Assembly (NCBI RefSeq): GCF_004342285.1
Contig: NZ_SMCV01000006.1
Span: 248,001-312,000, forward strand
DNA length: 64,000 nt
Direction: 5' to 3'
Source: Klebsiella sp. BIGb0138
GTDB lineage: Bacteria > Pseudomonadota > Gammaproteobacteria > Enterobacterales > Enterobacteriaceae
Position 1 is the first letter of the stretch; every line of letters begins with the position of its first letter. Below are positions 54,467-61,747 of the stretch, piece after piece. A program made the position numbers and the translations under genes. The notes below the pieces were generated by a model. It was given only the letters and a program-made list of their open reading frames with translations, was not told the origin of the DNA and did no database searches.

Positions 54467-55249
54467 ATGAAAGTACTGTTGATTTACGCCCATCCTGAAC
54501 CCCGTTCGCTAAATGGCGGTTTAAAAGATTTTGCCGTGCAACATCTGCAGCAGGCCGGGCACGAGGTGCAGGTCTCCGATCTCTACGCCATGCGCTGGAA
54601 AGCGGGCTTTGATGCCGACGACAGTAGCGCCCCGCCGGTCGGCGAGTTCTGGCGTTCGACGCTCGACTCAAAGCAGGCCTTTGAACAGGGAACGCAAAGT
54701 GCGGATATCGTTGCGGAGCAGGAGAAGCTGCTGTGGGCCGATACGGTGATTTTTCAGTTCCCGCTGTGGTGGTTCTCGATGCCCGCCATTATGAAAGGCT
54801 GGATAGATCGCGTGTATGCCTACGGTTTTGCCTATGGCGTCGGCGAGCACAGCGATAGCCATTGGGGCGATCGCTACGGCGAAGGGACCTTCGTCGGCAA
54901 GCGAGCGATGCTGGTCGTCACCGCCGGCGGCTGGGCGGAGCACTATTCGTCGCGCGGTATCAACGGACCGATCGACGATATTCTGTTCCCTATCCAGCAT
55001 GGGATACTGTTTTACCCCGGCTTCGAGGTGCTGCCGCCGCTGGTGTTCTACCGCACGGAAAAAACCGATGCCGAACGTTTCGCTGAACAGTGCGCGGAAC
55101 TGGCGCTGCGTCTGGATACCCTGGCACACACTGCGCCCATCCCGTTCCGCCGGCAGAACCACGGCGATTATCTGATCCCGTCCCTGACGCTGCGTCCGGA
55201 GCTGGCGCCGGGAGAGAGCGGCTTTGTGGTGCACCGCCACAACGGGTAA
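54467..55249 (+). CDS. NAD(P)H dehydrogenase (quinone) family flavoprotein
   Basis: The 260-residue flavodoxin-like oxidoreductase is of the NQO1/MdaB/KefF group. The FMN/FAD-binding N-terminus reads VLLIYAHPEPRSLNG, followed by DTVIFQFPLWWFSMPAIMKGWIDRVYAYGFAYG near residue 88 and VVTAGGWAEHYSSRG. It should reduce quinones or azo/nitro compounds by two electrons. It is divergent from the LysR gene that probably regulates it. The substrate is unknown. Confidence 0.86.
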   Translation: MKVLLIYAHPEPRSLNGGLKDFAVQHLQQAGHEVQVSDLYAMRWKAGFDADDSSAPPVGEFWRSTLDSKQAFEQGTQSADIVAEQEKLLWADTVIFQFPLWWFSMPAIMKGWIDRVYAYGFAYGVGEHSDSHWGDRYGEGTFVGKRAMLVVTAGGWAEHYSSRGINGPIDDILFPIQHGILFYPGFEVLPPLVFYRTEKTDAERFAEQCAELALRLDTLAHTAPIPFRRQNHGDYLIPSLTLRPELAPGESGFVVHRHNG

Positions 55250-55375
55250 TTCGCGCTGGCGATACCCCGGGCAAACGGGATATCGCCATCATGGGTATGA
55301 TGAATTGTGAGCCTCCGCGCAATAACGGAAACCCATCGCCCTGCACCGCCCAACATGTTGATCGCTATCAAGAAT

Positions 55376-55401
55376 AATCATACCGTCTGGTCGGTATGAT
55401 T
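55376..55401. promoter_or_regulatory. TetR-type operator palindrome
   Basis: Perfect 10-bp arms AATCATACCG (55376-55385) and CGGTATGATT (55392-55401) are separated by 6 bp, directly before the tetR-type gene. An ATG inside the right arm (55396) is in frame with the gene but unlikely to be its start. Confidence 0.75.
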
Positions 55402-55407
55402 CCGGCC

Positions 55408-55974
55408 ATGAATATGGAAGCCCAGCACCGCAAAAAAGATCCCGCCCGCCTGCATCAGCAACTGCTGGAGTCAGCGGCAACCATTGCCGGCAGGGATGGC
55501 ATCGCCTCGCTCTCGCTGAACGCCGTTGCTCAGGGGGCAGGCGTCAGTAAAGGCGGTCTTCTGCATCACTTTCCCAATAAACAGGCGCTGCTCTTCGCCC
55601 TGTTCGCCCGTCTGCTGGCGATTATGGAAAAGGCGATAAGCGAGCTGATGGCCGCCGATAATATCGCTTACGGGCGCTTTACCCGCGCCTACCTGCACTA
55701 TCTTTCCGACCTGACGGACACCCACGAAAGCCGCCAGCTGATGGTGCTGTCGCTGGCGATGCCGGACGAACCGGTGCTGCGAAAATGCTGGCGCGACTGG
55801 ATGCTGGGGTATCTGGCGCAGGGGGATGAGCTGGATAACAGCCATACCGGTACCCTGGTGCGCTATGCCGCCGACGGCATCTGGTTATCGGAGCTCACCG
55901 AAGGGCGCACCATGAGCAGCGAACACCGCCGATCCCTGGTGAGCGATCTGACGAAGATGACGCTTCCCGCGTGA
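55408..55974 (+). CDS. TetR-family regulator
   Basis: The 188-residue regulator has an N-terminal TetR helix-turn-helix (LLESAATIAGRDGIASLSLNAVAQGAGVSKGGLLHHFPNKQALLFALF) and a helical ligand domain of the type seen in small enterobacterial TetR repressors. I chose the ATG at 55408 because the in-frame ATG at 55396 is buried in the operator palindrome; 55414 is also possible. No strong ribosome site is visible. The palindrome suggests autoregulation. Its other targets are not obvious; the quinone-reductase gene upstream reads the same way but has its own divergent regulator. Confidence 0.82.
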   Translation: MNMEAQHRKKDPARLHQQLLESAATIAGRDGIASLSLNAVAQGAGVSKGGLLHHFPNKQALLFALFARLLAIMEKAISELMAADNIAYGRFTRAYLHYLSDLTDTHESRQLMVLSLAMPDEPVLRKCWRDWMLGYLAQGDELDNSHTGTLVRYAADGIWLSELTEGRTMSSEHRRSLVSDLTKMTLPA

Positions 55975-55995
55975 AGCGCTTAGATTGAGGCCGCG

Positions 55996-56805
55996 ATGCG
56001 CTACAACATCCATGCCCGTCTCATTTATGATGCAACGGACGGCACACTGACCCTACCGGGAAGCGATGAACCAGATAGCCAGCTGTCGATCACCGCCAGC
56101 GCGCTGCTGTACTATTTTCTGCGCCATCCCGAGGTTATCAGCCGCGACGAAGTGCTGAAAAAGGTCTGGGATGATAACGGATTAACCTCATCTAACAGCA
56201 ACCTCAACCAGTACCTGAGCATGCTGCGCAAGACCTTCCGCCACTATGACATCGACAATATCATTGTCACCGTGTCGCGCGGCCTGCTGCAGCTCAACCC
56301 CGATTTAACCATCGCCATCATTGACGACGGCGCGGTGGTTCCGGCCGCGCCCGAGGCGCAAATCCCGCCGGCGCAGGAGTCCATTTCGCCTTCCGCCGCC
56401 GAGGAAAACGCCGCCCCCTCGCGGCATGCGCGGGGCACCTGCTGGTATCTCGCCGGAGCCAGCCTGCTGACCATCGCCCTGCTGCTGCTGGCCTTTGCTT
56501 TCGTCGGCGGCAGCGAATCCCGCCCCATCACCCTGACCCAAATGACCCACAGCCAGTGCGAGCTGCTGGCCAGCGACGAGATGCTGCGATCGGTCTCCGC
56601 CAGCGCCTACGGCAAAAATTTTGATGAGGTGCGCCAGCGGCTGAAGCTGGAGTGTAAACCCGGCGAACGCTTCGTCTTCTTCTATGGCGACAGGCTGGAA
56701 ACTAACGGCCTGGGCCGGGTGTTTCTCGCCCACTGCGCCATGCATGAAGACAACCCGTTCAGCTATTGCGATAACTATTTCTACTACTCCTGGAAGCCGC
56801 AATGA
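55996..56805 (+). CDS. ToxR/CadC-like membrane-bound winged-helix regulator
   Basis: The 269-residue protein has a Trans_reg_C winged helix at residues 1-105 (ASALLYYFLRHPEVISRDEVLKKVWDDNGLTSSNSNLNQYLSMLRKTFR), a Pro/Ala-rich linker, one membrane helix (about 152-172) and a periplasmic domain with four cysteines (QCELL, LECKPGE, HCAMHE, SYCDNY). This is the ToxR plan: cytoplasmic DNA binding with periplasmic sensing. The FidL-like gene follows with ATGA overlap, like toxS after toxR. The target may be the adjacent cut operon or an adhesin elsewhere. Confidence 0.85.
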   Translation: MRYNIHARLIYDATDGTLTLPGSDEPDSQLSITASALLYYFLRHPEVISRDEVLKKVWDDNGLTSSNSNLNQYLSMLRKTFRHYDIDNIIVTVSRGLLQLNPDLTIAIIDDGAVVPAAPEAQIPPAQESISPSAAEENAAPSRHARGTCWYLAGASLLTIALLLLAFAFVGGSESRPITLTQMTHSQCELLASDEMLRSVSASAYGKNFDEVRQRLKLECKPGERFVFFYGDRLETNGLGRVFLAHCAMHEDNPFSYCDNYFYYSWKPQ

Positions 56806-57320
56806 GACTCGCCCCCCGTCCCTTCTTCGCTCTCTCGGCCCTGGTGTTTATCACCGCCGCGGGGATCAGCGCCTGGAAACTGCTGCCGGTTGAAAAAGAC
56901 GGCGTGATGAGCTGTTCCAGCAAAGCCATCATGCGTTTTGAGAACATGGATAAAGAGAACGTGAACGGCAATATCCATTTTAATTTTGCCGCCAACGGCA
57001 AAGGCTCGATGGTGGTCGAAGGCTATACCGACTCTGCGGCCGGCTGGCTCTATCTGCAACGCTACGTCAAATTTAACTGGACCAGTCAGCGCATCTCTGC
57101 CACCGAGCGCCACTACCGCATCAGCAAATGGGAATCCAGCGCCTCGTCCATCGACGAGTCCCCGGACGTGATCTTTGCCTATTTTATGCGTGAGATGTCC
57201 GACAGCCACGATGGCCTGTTTCTTAACGCCCAGAAGCTCAACGAGAAGGCAATTCTGCTGAGCTCCATCAACTCTCCGCTGTATGTCTGCACCCTGAAAT
57301 CCGGCAGCCAGTTCGATTAA
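56802..57320 (+). CDS. FidL-like membrane-anchored periplasmic protein
   Basis: The 172-residue protein has an N-terminal anchor (FFALSALVFITAAGISAWKLL) and a periplasmic domain with Cys in GVMSCSSKA and LYVCTLKSG. FidL-like proteins are partners of MarT/ToxR-like regulators in Salmonella and relatives. Its start overlaps the regulator stop, so the two are co-translated and probably interact in the periplasm. Biochemical role is unknown. Confidence 0.8.
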   Translation: MRLAPRPFFALSALVFITAAGISAWKLLPVEKDGVMSCSSKAIMRFENMDKENVNGNIHFNFAANGKGSMVVEGYTDSAAGWLYLQRYVKFNWTSQRISATERHYRISKWESSASSIDESPDVIFAYFMREMSDSHDGLFLNAQKLNEKAILLSSINSPLYVCTLKSGSQFD

Positions 57321-57727
57321 TCCCACTCCCCTGCTTTCCCGGTATCGCCCTCACCGCGAAACCGCACTTTTTGCATTTATCTGGCGGAAAAAAACATGAC
57401 CATACCCACATTTAATTGAGGGATATATTACCCCGCGTCCGCAATAAATTAGCACCCCATTAACATTCCCCGCGGCGCGCCTCAACGCGCTAAAAACCCC
57501 CCGTGGCAACGCCAAATTCCCGCACGACACATCAGCATAAACAGATAAATAAGAGACTATAAAAGGCTAAATCACCGAGTAAAAATCTAAAAATAAACAT
57601 TTCACGGATTTAAATTTCACTCAGTCTTCATTTCCCTATAGTGGACGTCGAACGCCGCTACCGCGTGTTGACGCCGTAACGCGGACGGTTTTCCCGAATC
57701 ACAAAACCTGTTCTGGAGGAGATCACA
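57321..57727. promoter_or_regulatory. Promoter region of the choline microcompartment operon
   Basis: The 407-bp gap has no gene. It holds an AT-rich centre (57530-57620), a possible sigma70 promoter (TTTCAC at 57615-57620, TATAGT at 57637-57642, 16-bp spacer) and a dyad, CCGCGT-N12-ACGCGG, near 57661-57684. GGAGGAG at the end is the ribosome site of the first shell gene. The promoter call is weak. Confidence 0.45.
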
Positions 57728-58006
57728 ATGGGTGATGCATTGGGGCTTATTGAAACCAAAGGTCTGGTGGCCTGCATTGAAGCGGCGGATGCAATGTGCA
57801 AAGCCGCCAACGTCGAGCTGATTGGCTATGAAAACGTCGGCTCCGGGCTGGTCACCGCGATGGTGAAAGGCGACGTCGGCGCCGTCAAAGCGGCGGTGGA
57901 CTCCGGCGTGGAATCGGCGCAGCGCATCGGGGAAGTGGTGACCTCGCTGGTTATCGCCCGCCCGCATAACGACATCAACAAAATCGTCATTAAACACAAG
58001 GCTTAA
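57728..58006 (+). CDS. cmcA: BMC-H hexameric shell protein (CmcA-type)
   Basis: The 92-residue BMC-domain protein tiles the facets of the choline-degrading microcompartment (GRM2 type). It begins [23 protein letters not shown] and contains the pore-loop region [18 protein letters not shown] and the edge motif with conserved Lys and Arg in [11 protein letters not shown]. It is the first gene of the operon. A strong GGAGGAG site fits the high expression needed for shells. It is almost identical to the next gene. Confidence 0.93.
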   Translation: MGDALGLIETKGLVACIEAADAMCKAANVELIGYENVGSGLVTAMVKGDVGAVKAAVDSGVESAQRIGEVVTSLVIARPHNDINKIVIKHKA

Positions 58007-58022
58007 GGCCAGGAGAACGCAA

Positions 58023-58307
58023 ATGGGTGATGCATTAGGTCTGATTGAAACCAAAGGTCTGGTGGCCTGCATTGAGGCGGCGGACGCGATGTGCAAAGCC
58101 GCCAACGTCGAGCTGATTGGCTATGAAAACGTCGGCTCCGGGCTGGTCACCGCGATGGTGAAAGGCGACGTCGGCGCCGTCAAAGCGGCGGTGGACTCCG
58201 GCGTGGAATCGGCGCAGCGCATCGGGGAAGTGGTGACCTCGCTGGTTATCGCCCGTCCGCATAACGACATCAACAAAATCGTCGCGCATTACAAAGTCGC
58301 GGAATAA
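58023..58307 (+). CDS. cmcB: BMC-H hexameric shell protein (CmcB-type)
   Basis: The 94-residue BMC-H protein is identical to the preceding one over nearly all its length and differs mainly at the C-terminal end ([10 protein letters not shown] instead of KIVIKHKA). A stretch of 167 nt is identical between the two genes. AGGAGAACGCAA is the ribosome site, 16 bp after the previous stop. Confidence 0.93.
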   Translation: MGDALGLIETKGLVACIEAADAMCKAANVELIGYENVGSGLVTAMVKGDVGAVKAAVDSGVESAQRIGEVVTSLVIARPHNDINKIVAHYKVAE

Positions 58308-58318
58308 CGGGAGACAAC

Positions 58319-58600
58319 ATGATGAAAGAAGCGCTTGGTCTGATCGAAACCAAAGGTCTGGTGGCCTGTATTGAAGCCGCGGACGCGATGTGTAAAGCCG
58401 CCAACGTCGAGCTGATTGGCTATGAAAACGTCGGCTCCGGGCTGGTCACCGCGATGGTGAAAGGCGATGTCGGCGCCGTCAATGCCGCCGTAGATTCCGG
58501 CGTCGAAGCGGCAAAACGCATTGGCGAAGTGGTGACCTCTCGCGTCATTGCCCGCCCCCATAACGATATCGAAAAAATCGCGTCGCAGCACAAGGCATGA
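58319..58600 (+). CDS. cmcC: BMC-H hexameric shell protein (CmcC-type)
   Basis: The 93-residue BMC-H protein is the third tandem copy. It differs in the first residues ([13 protein letters not shown]), has Asn for Lys in VGAVNAAVD and ESAQ changed to EAAK, and ends KIASQHKA. Tandem ATG codons (58319, 58322) follow GGGAGAC. The three genes probably give mixed or specialised hexamers. Confidence 0.93.
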   Translation: MMKEALGLIETKGLVACIEAADAMCKAANVELIGYENVGSGLVTAMVKGDVGAVNAAVDSGVEAAKRIGEVVTSRVIARPHNDIEKIASQHKA

Positions 58601-58653
58601 CCTGACAGGGCGCGCCCCGTCTCCACTCTTTTAGTCTGATGAAGGATAGACTC

Positions 58654-60258
58654 ATGATTGAACTGGATAACGATTTGCTGTCCCGCCAGAACGCGCGGGA
58701 ACTGGTGCGCAGCGCCAAAAAGGCTCAGGCGATTCTGGCCACCTTTTCGCAGCAACAAATCGACGCCATCGTGAAAAACGTGGCCCAGGAAGCAGCGCAC
58801 CACGCCGAAGCGCTGGCGAAAATGGCCGCGGAAGAGACCGGATTTGGCAACTGGCAGGATAAAGTGCTGAAAAACCGTTTCGCCTCGCTGCGCGTCTACG
58901 ACGCCATCAAAGATATGAAGACCGTCGGCATCATTCATGACGATCCGCTAAAAAAAGTGATGGACGTGGGCGTGCCGCTGGGCGTGATTTGTGCGCTGGT
59001 CCCGTCAACGAACCCCACCTCTACGGTTATCTATAAGACGCTGATTGCCCTGAAAGCCGGCAACGCGATTATCTTCTCGCCGCATCCAGGCGCGCGTCAG
59101 TGCAGCTGGAAAGCGATTGAGATCGTCAAGCGCGCCGCCGAAGCGGCAGGCGCGCCGGCGGGCTGCGTCAGCGGCATTACCGAACTGACGCTGGAAGCCA
59201 CCTCGGAGCTGATGCACAGCAAAGAGGTCTCGCTGATTCTGGCGACCGGCGGTGAAGGGATGGTTCGCGCGGCCTATGCTTCCGGCACCCCAACGATCAG
59301 CGGTGGACCGGGTAACGGACCGGCCTTTATCGAACGCAGCGCCGATATTCACTGCGCGGTGCAAGACATCATTACCAGCAAAACCTTCGATAACGGAGTC
59401 ATTTGCGCCTCAGAACAGTCGATCATCGTCGAACGCTGCATTTATGACGACGTCCACCGCGAGCTGGAAGCCCAGGGCGCGTACTTTATGAATGAAGGCG
59501 AAGCGGCCAAAATGGCGGCCCTGCTGCTGCGCCCGAATGGCACCATCAACCCGAAAGTGGTCGGCAAAACCGCGCTGTATCTCAGCCAGCTGGCCGGTTT
59601 CAGCGTCCCGGCCAGCACCAAAGTGCTGATCGCCGGGCAGACCACCGTCTCCCACCAGAACCCCTACTCCCGCGAAAAACTGTGCCCGATTCTCGGCCTG
59701 TACGTAGAAGAGGACTGGAAGGCCGCCTGTCACCGGGTAATGGAACTGCTGAGCAACGAAGGCCTCGGCCATACGCTGGTGATCCACACCCGCAACCAGG
59801 ATGTGATTCGTCAGTTCTGCCTCGAAAAACCGGTTAACCGCATTTTGATCAACACCCCGGCGGCGCTGGGCGGCATCGGCGCGACCACCAATATCACCCC
59901 GGCATTAACCCTTGGCTGCGGCGCGGTCGGCGGCGGCTCCAGCTCCGATAACGTCGGCCCCATGAACCTGCTCAACATCCGCAGAGTCGGCTACGGCGTG
60001 CGTTCCATCGATGAACTGCGCGCCCCAGGCAGCCGCCCGGAACCGCAGCCGACCATCGTCACCCCAGCGGATAACCCGCACCGCAGCATTCTTGACGACC
60101 AGCGTTTCACCTCCGCGGGCGCCGCCACGCTCTGCCCGACCCGTAGCGTAACGGCCGATGACCGCTTTGCGATCGCCGCCGCGGCCGCGGAAGGCGAGAT
60201 CAACGAGCAAAACGTGGAACGCATCATCCGCCAGGTGCTGGAGCGCTTAGGTCAGTAA
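58654..60258 (+). CDS. cutF: Acylating acetaldehyde dehydrogenase of the choline microcompartment (CutF)
   Basis: The 534-residue CoA-acylating aldehyde dehydrogenase converts acetaldehyde, released by CutC, to acetyl-CoA inside the shell. The nucleophilic Cys is in SKTFDNGVICASEQSIIV near residue 250, with SPHPGARQCSWKA for cofactor binding. After the catalytic domain comes a linker rich in Pro and Ser and a C-terminal amphipathic helix (EQNVERIIRQVLERLGQ), typical of cargo encapsulation peptides. The start at 58654 follows AAGGATAG; the earlier ATG at 58639 lacks a site. Confidence 0.92.
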   Translation: MIELDNDLLSRQNARELVRSAKKAQAILATFSQQQIDAIVKNVAQEAAHHAEALAKMAAEETGFGNWQDKVLKNRFASLRVYDAIKDMKTVGIIHDDPLKKVMDVGVPLGVICALVPSTNPTSTVIYKTLIALKAGNAIIFSPHPGARQCSWKAIEIVKRAAEAAGAPAGCVSGITELTLEATSELMHSKEVSLILATGGEGMVRAAYASGTPTISGGPGNGPAFIERSADIHCAVQDIITSKTFDNGVICASEQSIIVERCIYDDVHRELEAQGAYFMNEGEAAKMAALLLRPNGTINPKVVGKTALYLSQLAGFSVPASTKVLIAGQTTVSHQNPYSREKLCPILGLYVEEDWKAACHRVMELLSNEGLGHTLVIHTRNQDVIRQFCLEKPVNRILINTPAALGGIGATTNITPALTLGCGAVGGGSSSDNVGPMNLLNIRRVGYGVRSIDELRAPGSRPEPQPTIVTPADNPHRSILDDQRFTSAGAATLCPTRSVTADDRFAIAAAAAEGEINEQNVERIIRQVLERLGQ

Positions 60259-60284
60259 TGCATTGAGATAAGGCGATAAAAACA

Positions 60285-60542
60285 ATGATTCTCGCAAAGG
60301 TAGTCGGACATGTCGTCGCCACGCAGAAATGCGCAGAGCTACGCGGCAGCAACCTGCTGCTGATCGTCAAGTTAGATGATGACCAGCAGCCGATGAAAGA
60401 CCAGACCTGGGTCGCCGTCGACAGCGTCGGCGCCGGCATGCACGACATCGTCCTGGCGGAAGAGTACTTAGCGCTCAATAAGGATCGCTACACCGCCATG
60501 TCGGTGGTCGCCATTGTCGAGAACGTGTTTCGGGACGCTTAA
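60285..60542 (+). CDS. cmcD: BMC-V pentameric vertex protein (EutN/CcmL family; CmcD-type)
   Basis: The 85-residue protein is of the EutN/CcmL family (MILAKVVGHVVATQKCAELRG; VDSVGAGMHDIVLAEEY). Pentamers cap the vertices of the polyhedral shell. It lies between the aldehyde and alcohol dehydrogenase genes, as in Klebsiella GRM2 loci. Confidence 0.93.
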   Translation: MILAKVVGHVVATQKCAELRGSNLLLIVKLDDDQQPMKDQTWVAVDSVGAGMHDIVLAEEYLALNKDRYTAMSVVAIVENVFRDA

Positions 60543-60557
60543 GGAGCGAATAACCCA

Positions 60558-61727
60558 ATGAGTGAATTTTTGCTGAAACCCCGGATCCGCTTTGGTCAGG
60601 ACGCGCTGGCGGTCCTTAACGAGCTGCCGGCCCGTAACGTCCTGCTGGTGACCGACAAGGCGATGGTCAAATTTGGCCTTGCCGAACGCGTGACTGGCCC
60701 CTGGCGCCAGCGCGGCATCGCTTTCCAGGTCTGGGATGACGTGGTCGCGGATCCGGATATCGCCACCCTCGTACGCGGGATGAAGCTGATGGACGCCCGC
60801 TATCCGGAGCTGGTCGTGGCGCTGGGCGGCGGGTCGGTCATTGACGCGGCCAAAGCGGTTATTTTCGCCCTCGCCCAGACCCGTCCGCAGGCCGGGCGCC
60901 AGCCTCCCTGCTTCGTGGCGATTCCGACCACCAGCGGCACCGGCTCTGAAGTCACCGCCTTTTCGGTGGTGAAAGCCCATACCGAAAAACTGGTGCTGGT
61001 GGATTCATCGCTGCTGCCGGATATCGCCATTCTCGACCCGTCGCTGGTGGCTTCGGTGCCGCCGGCGATCACCGCCGATACCGGCATGGACGTGCTGTGC
61101 CACGCGCTGGAAGCCTACGTCTCCCGCGCCGCCAGCGACTTTACCGATGCGCTGGCCGAAAAGGTAGTACAGCAGGTTTTCCGCTATCTGCCGACCTGCT
61201 GGCGCAGCGGCGACAATCTGCTGGCGCGCGAAAAAATGCACAACGCCTCCTGCATGGCGGGGATGGCCTTCACCAACGCCTCCCTCGGGATTACCCATAG
61301 CCTGGCCCACGCGCTTGGCGGCGTCTTTCGCGTGCCGCACGGCCGCGCCAATGCGCTGCTGATGGCGGAGGTGGTGGCATGGAATGCCGATTATCAGGGC
61401 CAGTGCGACACCGAGGCCGCCGTTAAATATGCCCGCCTGGCGCATTTGCTCGACCTGCCCGCCGGCAGCACCCGCCAGGGTGTCGCCAGCCTGCTGGTGG
61501 CGATTCAGACCTTAAAAGATGAAATGGCCCTGCCAACCGGCATCGGCGATACCGACGTTGATGGCGCCGATTTTGATCATCGGCTGGCGGAGATGGTCGG
61601 CCAGGCGCTGCGCGATAGCTGTACGCCAACCAATCCGCGCACCCCGGACGCTCACGCCTTAACCGAGATTTATCGCCGGGCCTGGACCGGTCACCAGGGC
61701 GGCGCTGCCGTTCAGGGTCACCCATAA
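60558..61727 (+). CDS. cutO: Iron-type alcohol dehydrogenase of the choline microcompartment (CutO)
   Basis: The 389-residue group III (Fe-dependent) alcohol dehydrogenase reduces acetaldehyde to ethanol and regenerates NAD+ for CutF. The nucleotide motif is LGGGSVIDAAKAV near residue 95. Metal ligands lie in DTGMDVLCHALEAY and in GITHSLAHALGGVFRVPHGRAN. AAGGAGCG precedes the start. Coding density with its neighbours (16-bp and 20-bp gaps) shows one operon. Confidence 0.93.
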   Translation: MSEFLLKPRIRFGQDALAVLNELPARNVLLVTDKAMVKFGLAERVTGPWRQRGIAFQVWDDVVADPDIATLVRGMKLMDARYPELVVALGGGSVIDAAKAVIFALAQTRPQAGRQPPCFVAIPTTSGTGSEVTAFSVVKAHTEKLVLVDSSLLPDIAILDPSLVASVPPAITADTGMDVLCHALEAYVSRAASDFTDALAEKVVQQVFRYLPTCWRSGDNLLAREKMHNASCMAGMAFTNASLGITHSLAHALGGVFRVPHGRANALLMAEVVAWNADYQGQCDTEAAVKYARLAHLLDLPAGSTRQGVASLLVAIQTLKDEMALPTGIGDTDVDGADFDHRLAEMVGQALRDSCTPTNPRTPDAHALTEIYRRAWTGHQGGAAVQGHP

Positions 61728-61747
61728 AAAGATTGGAGAAGCTTACC

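Noticed and set aside
57728-58600. Repeated DNA that could be mistaken for a tandem repeat array or CRISPR
   Set aside because: The repeats are about 290 bp long, each a complete BMC-H gene with its own ribosome site; there are no short repeat-spacer units.
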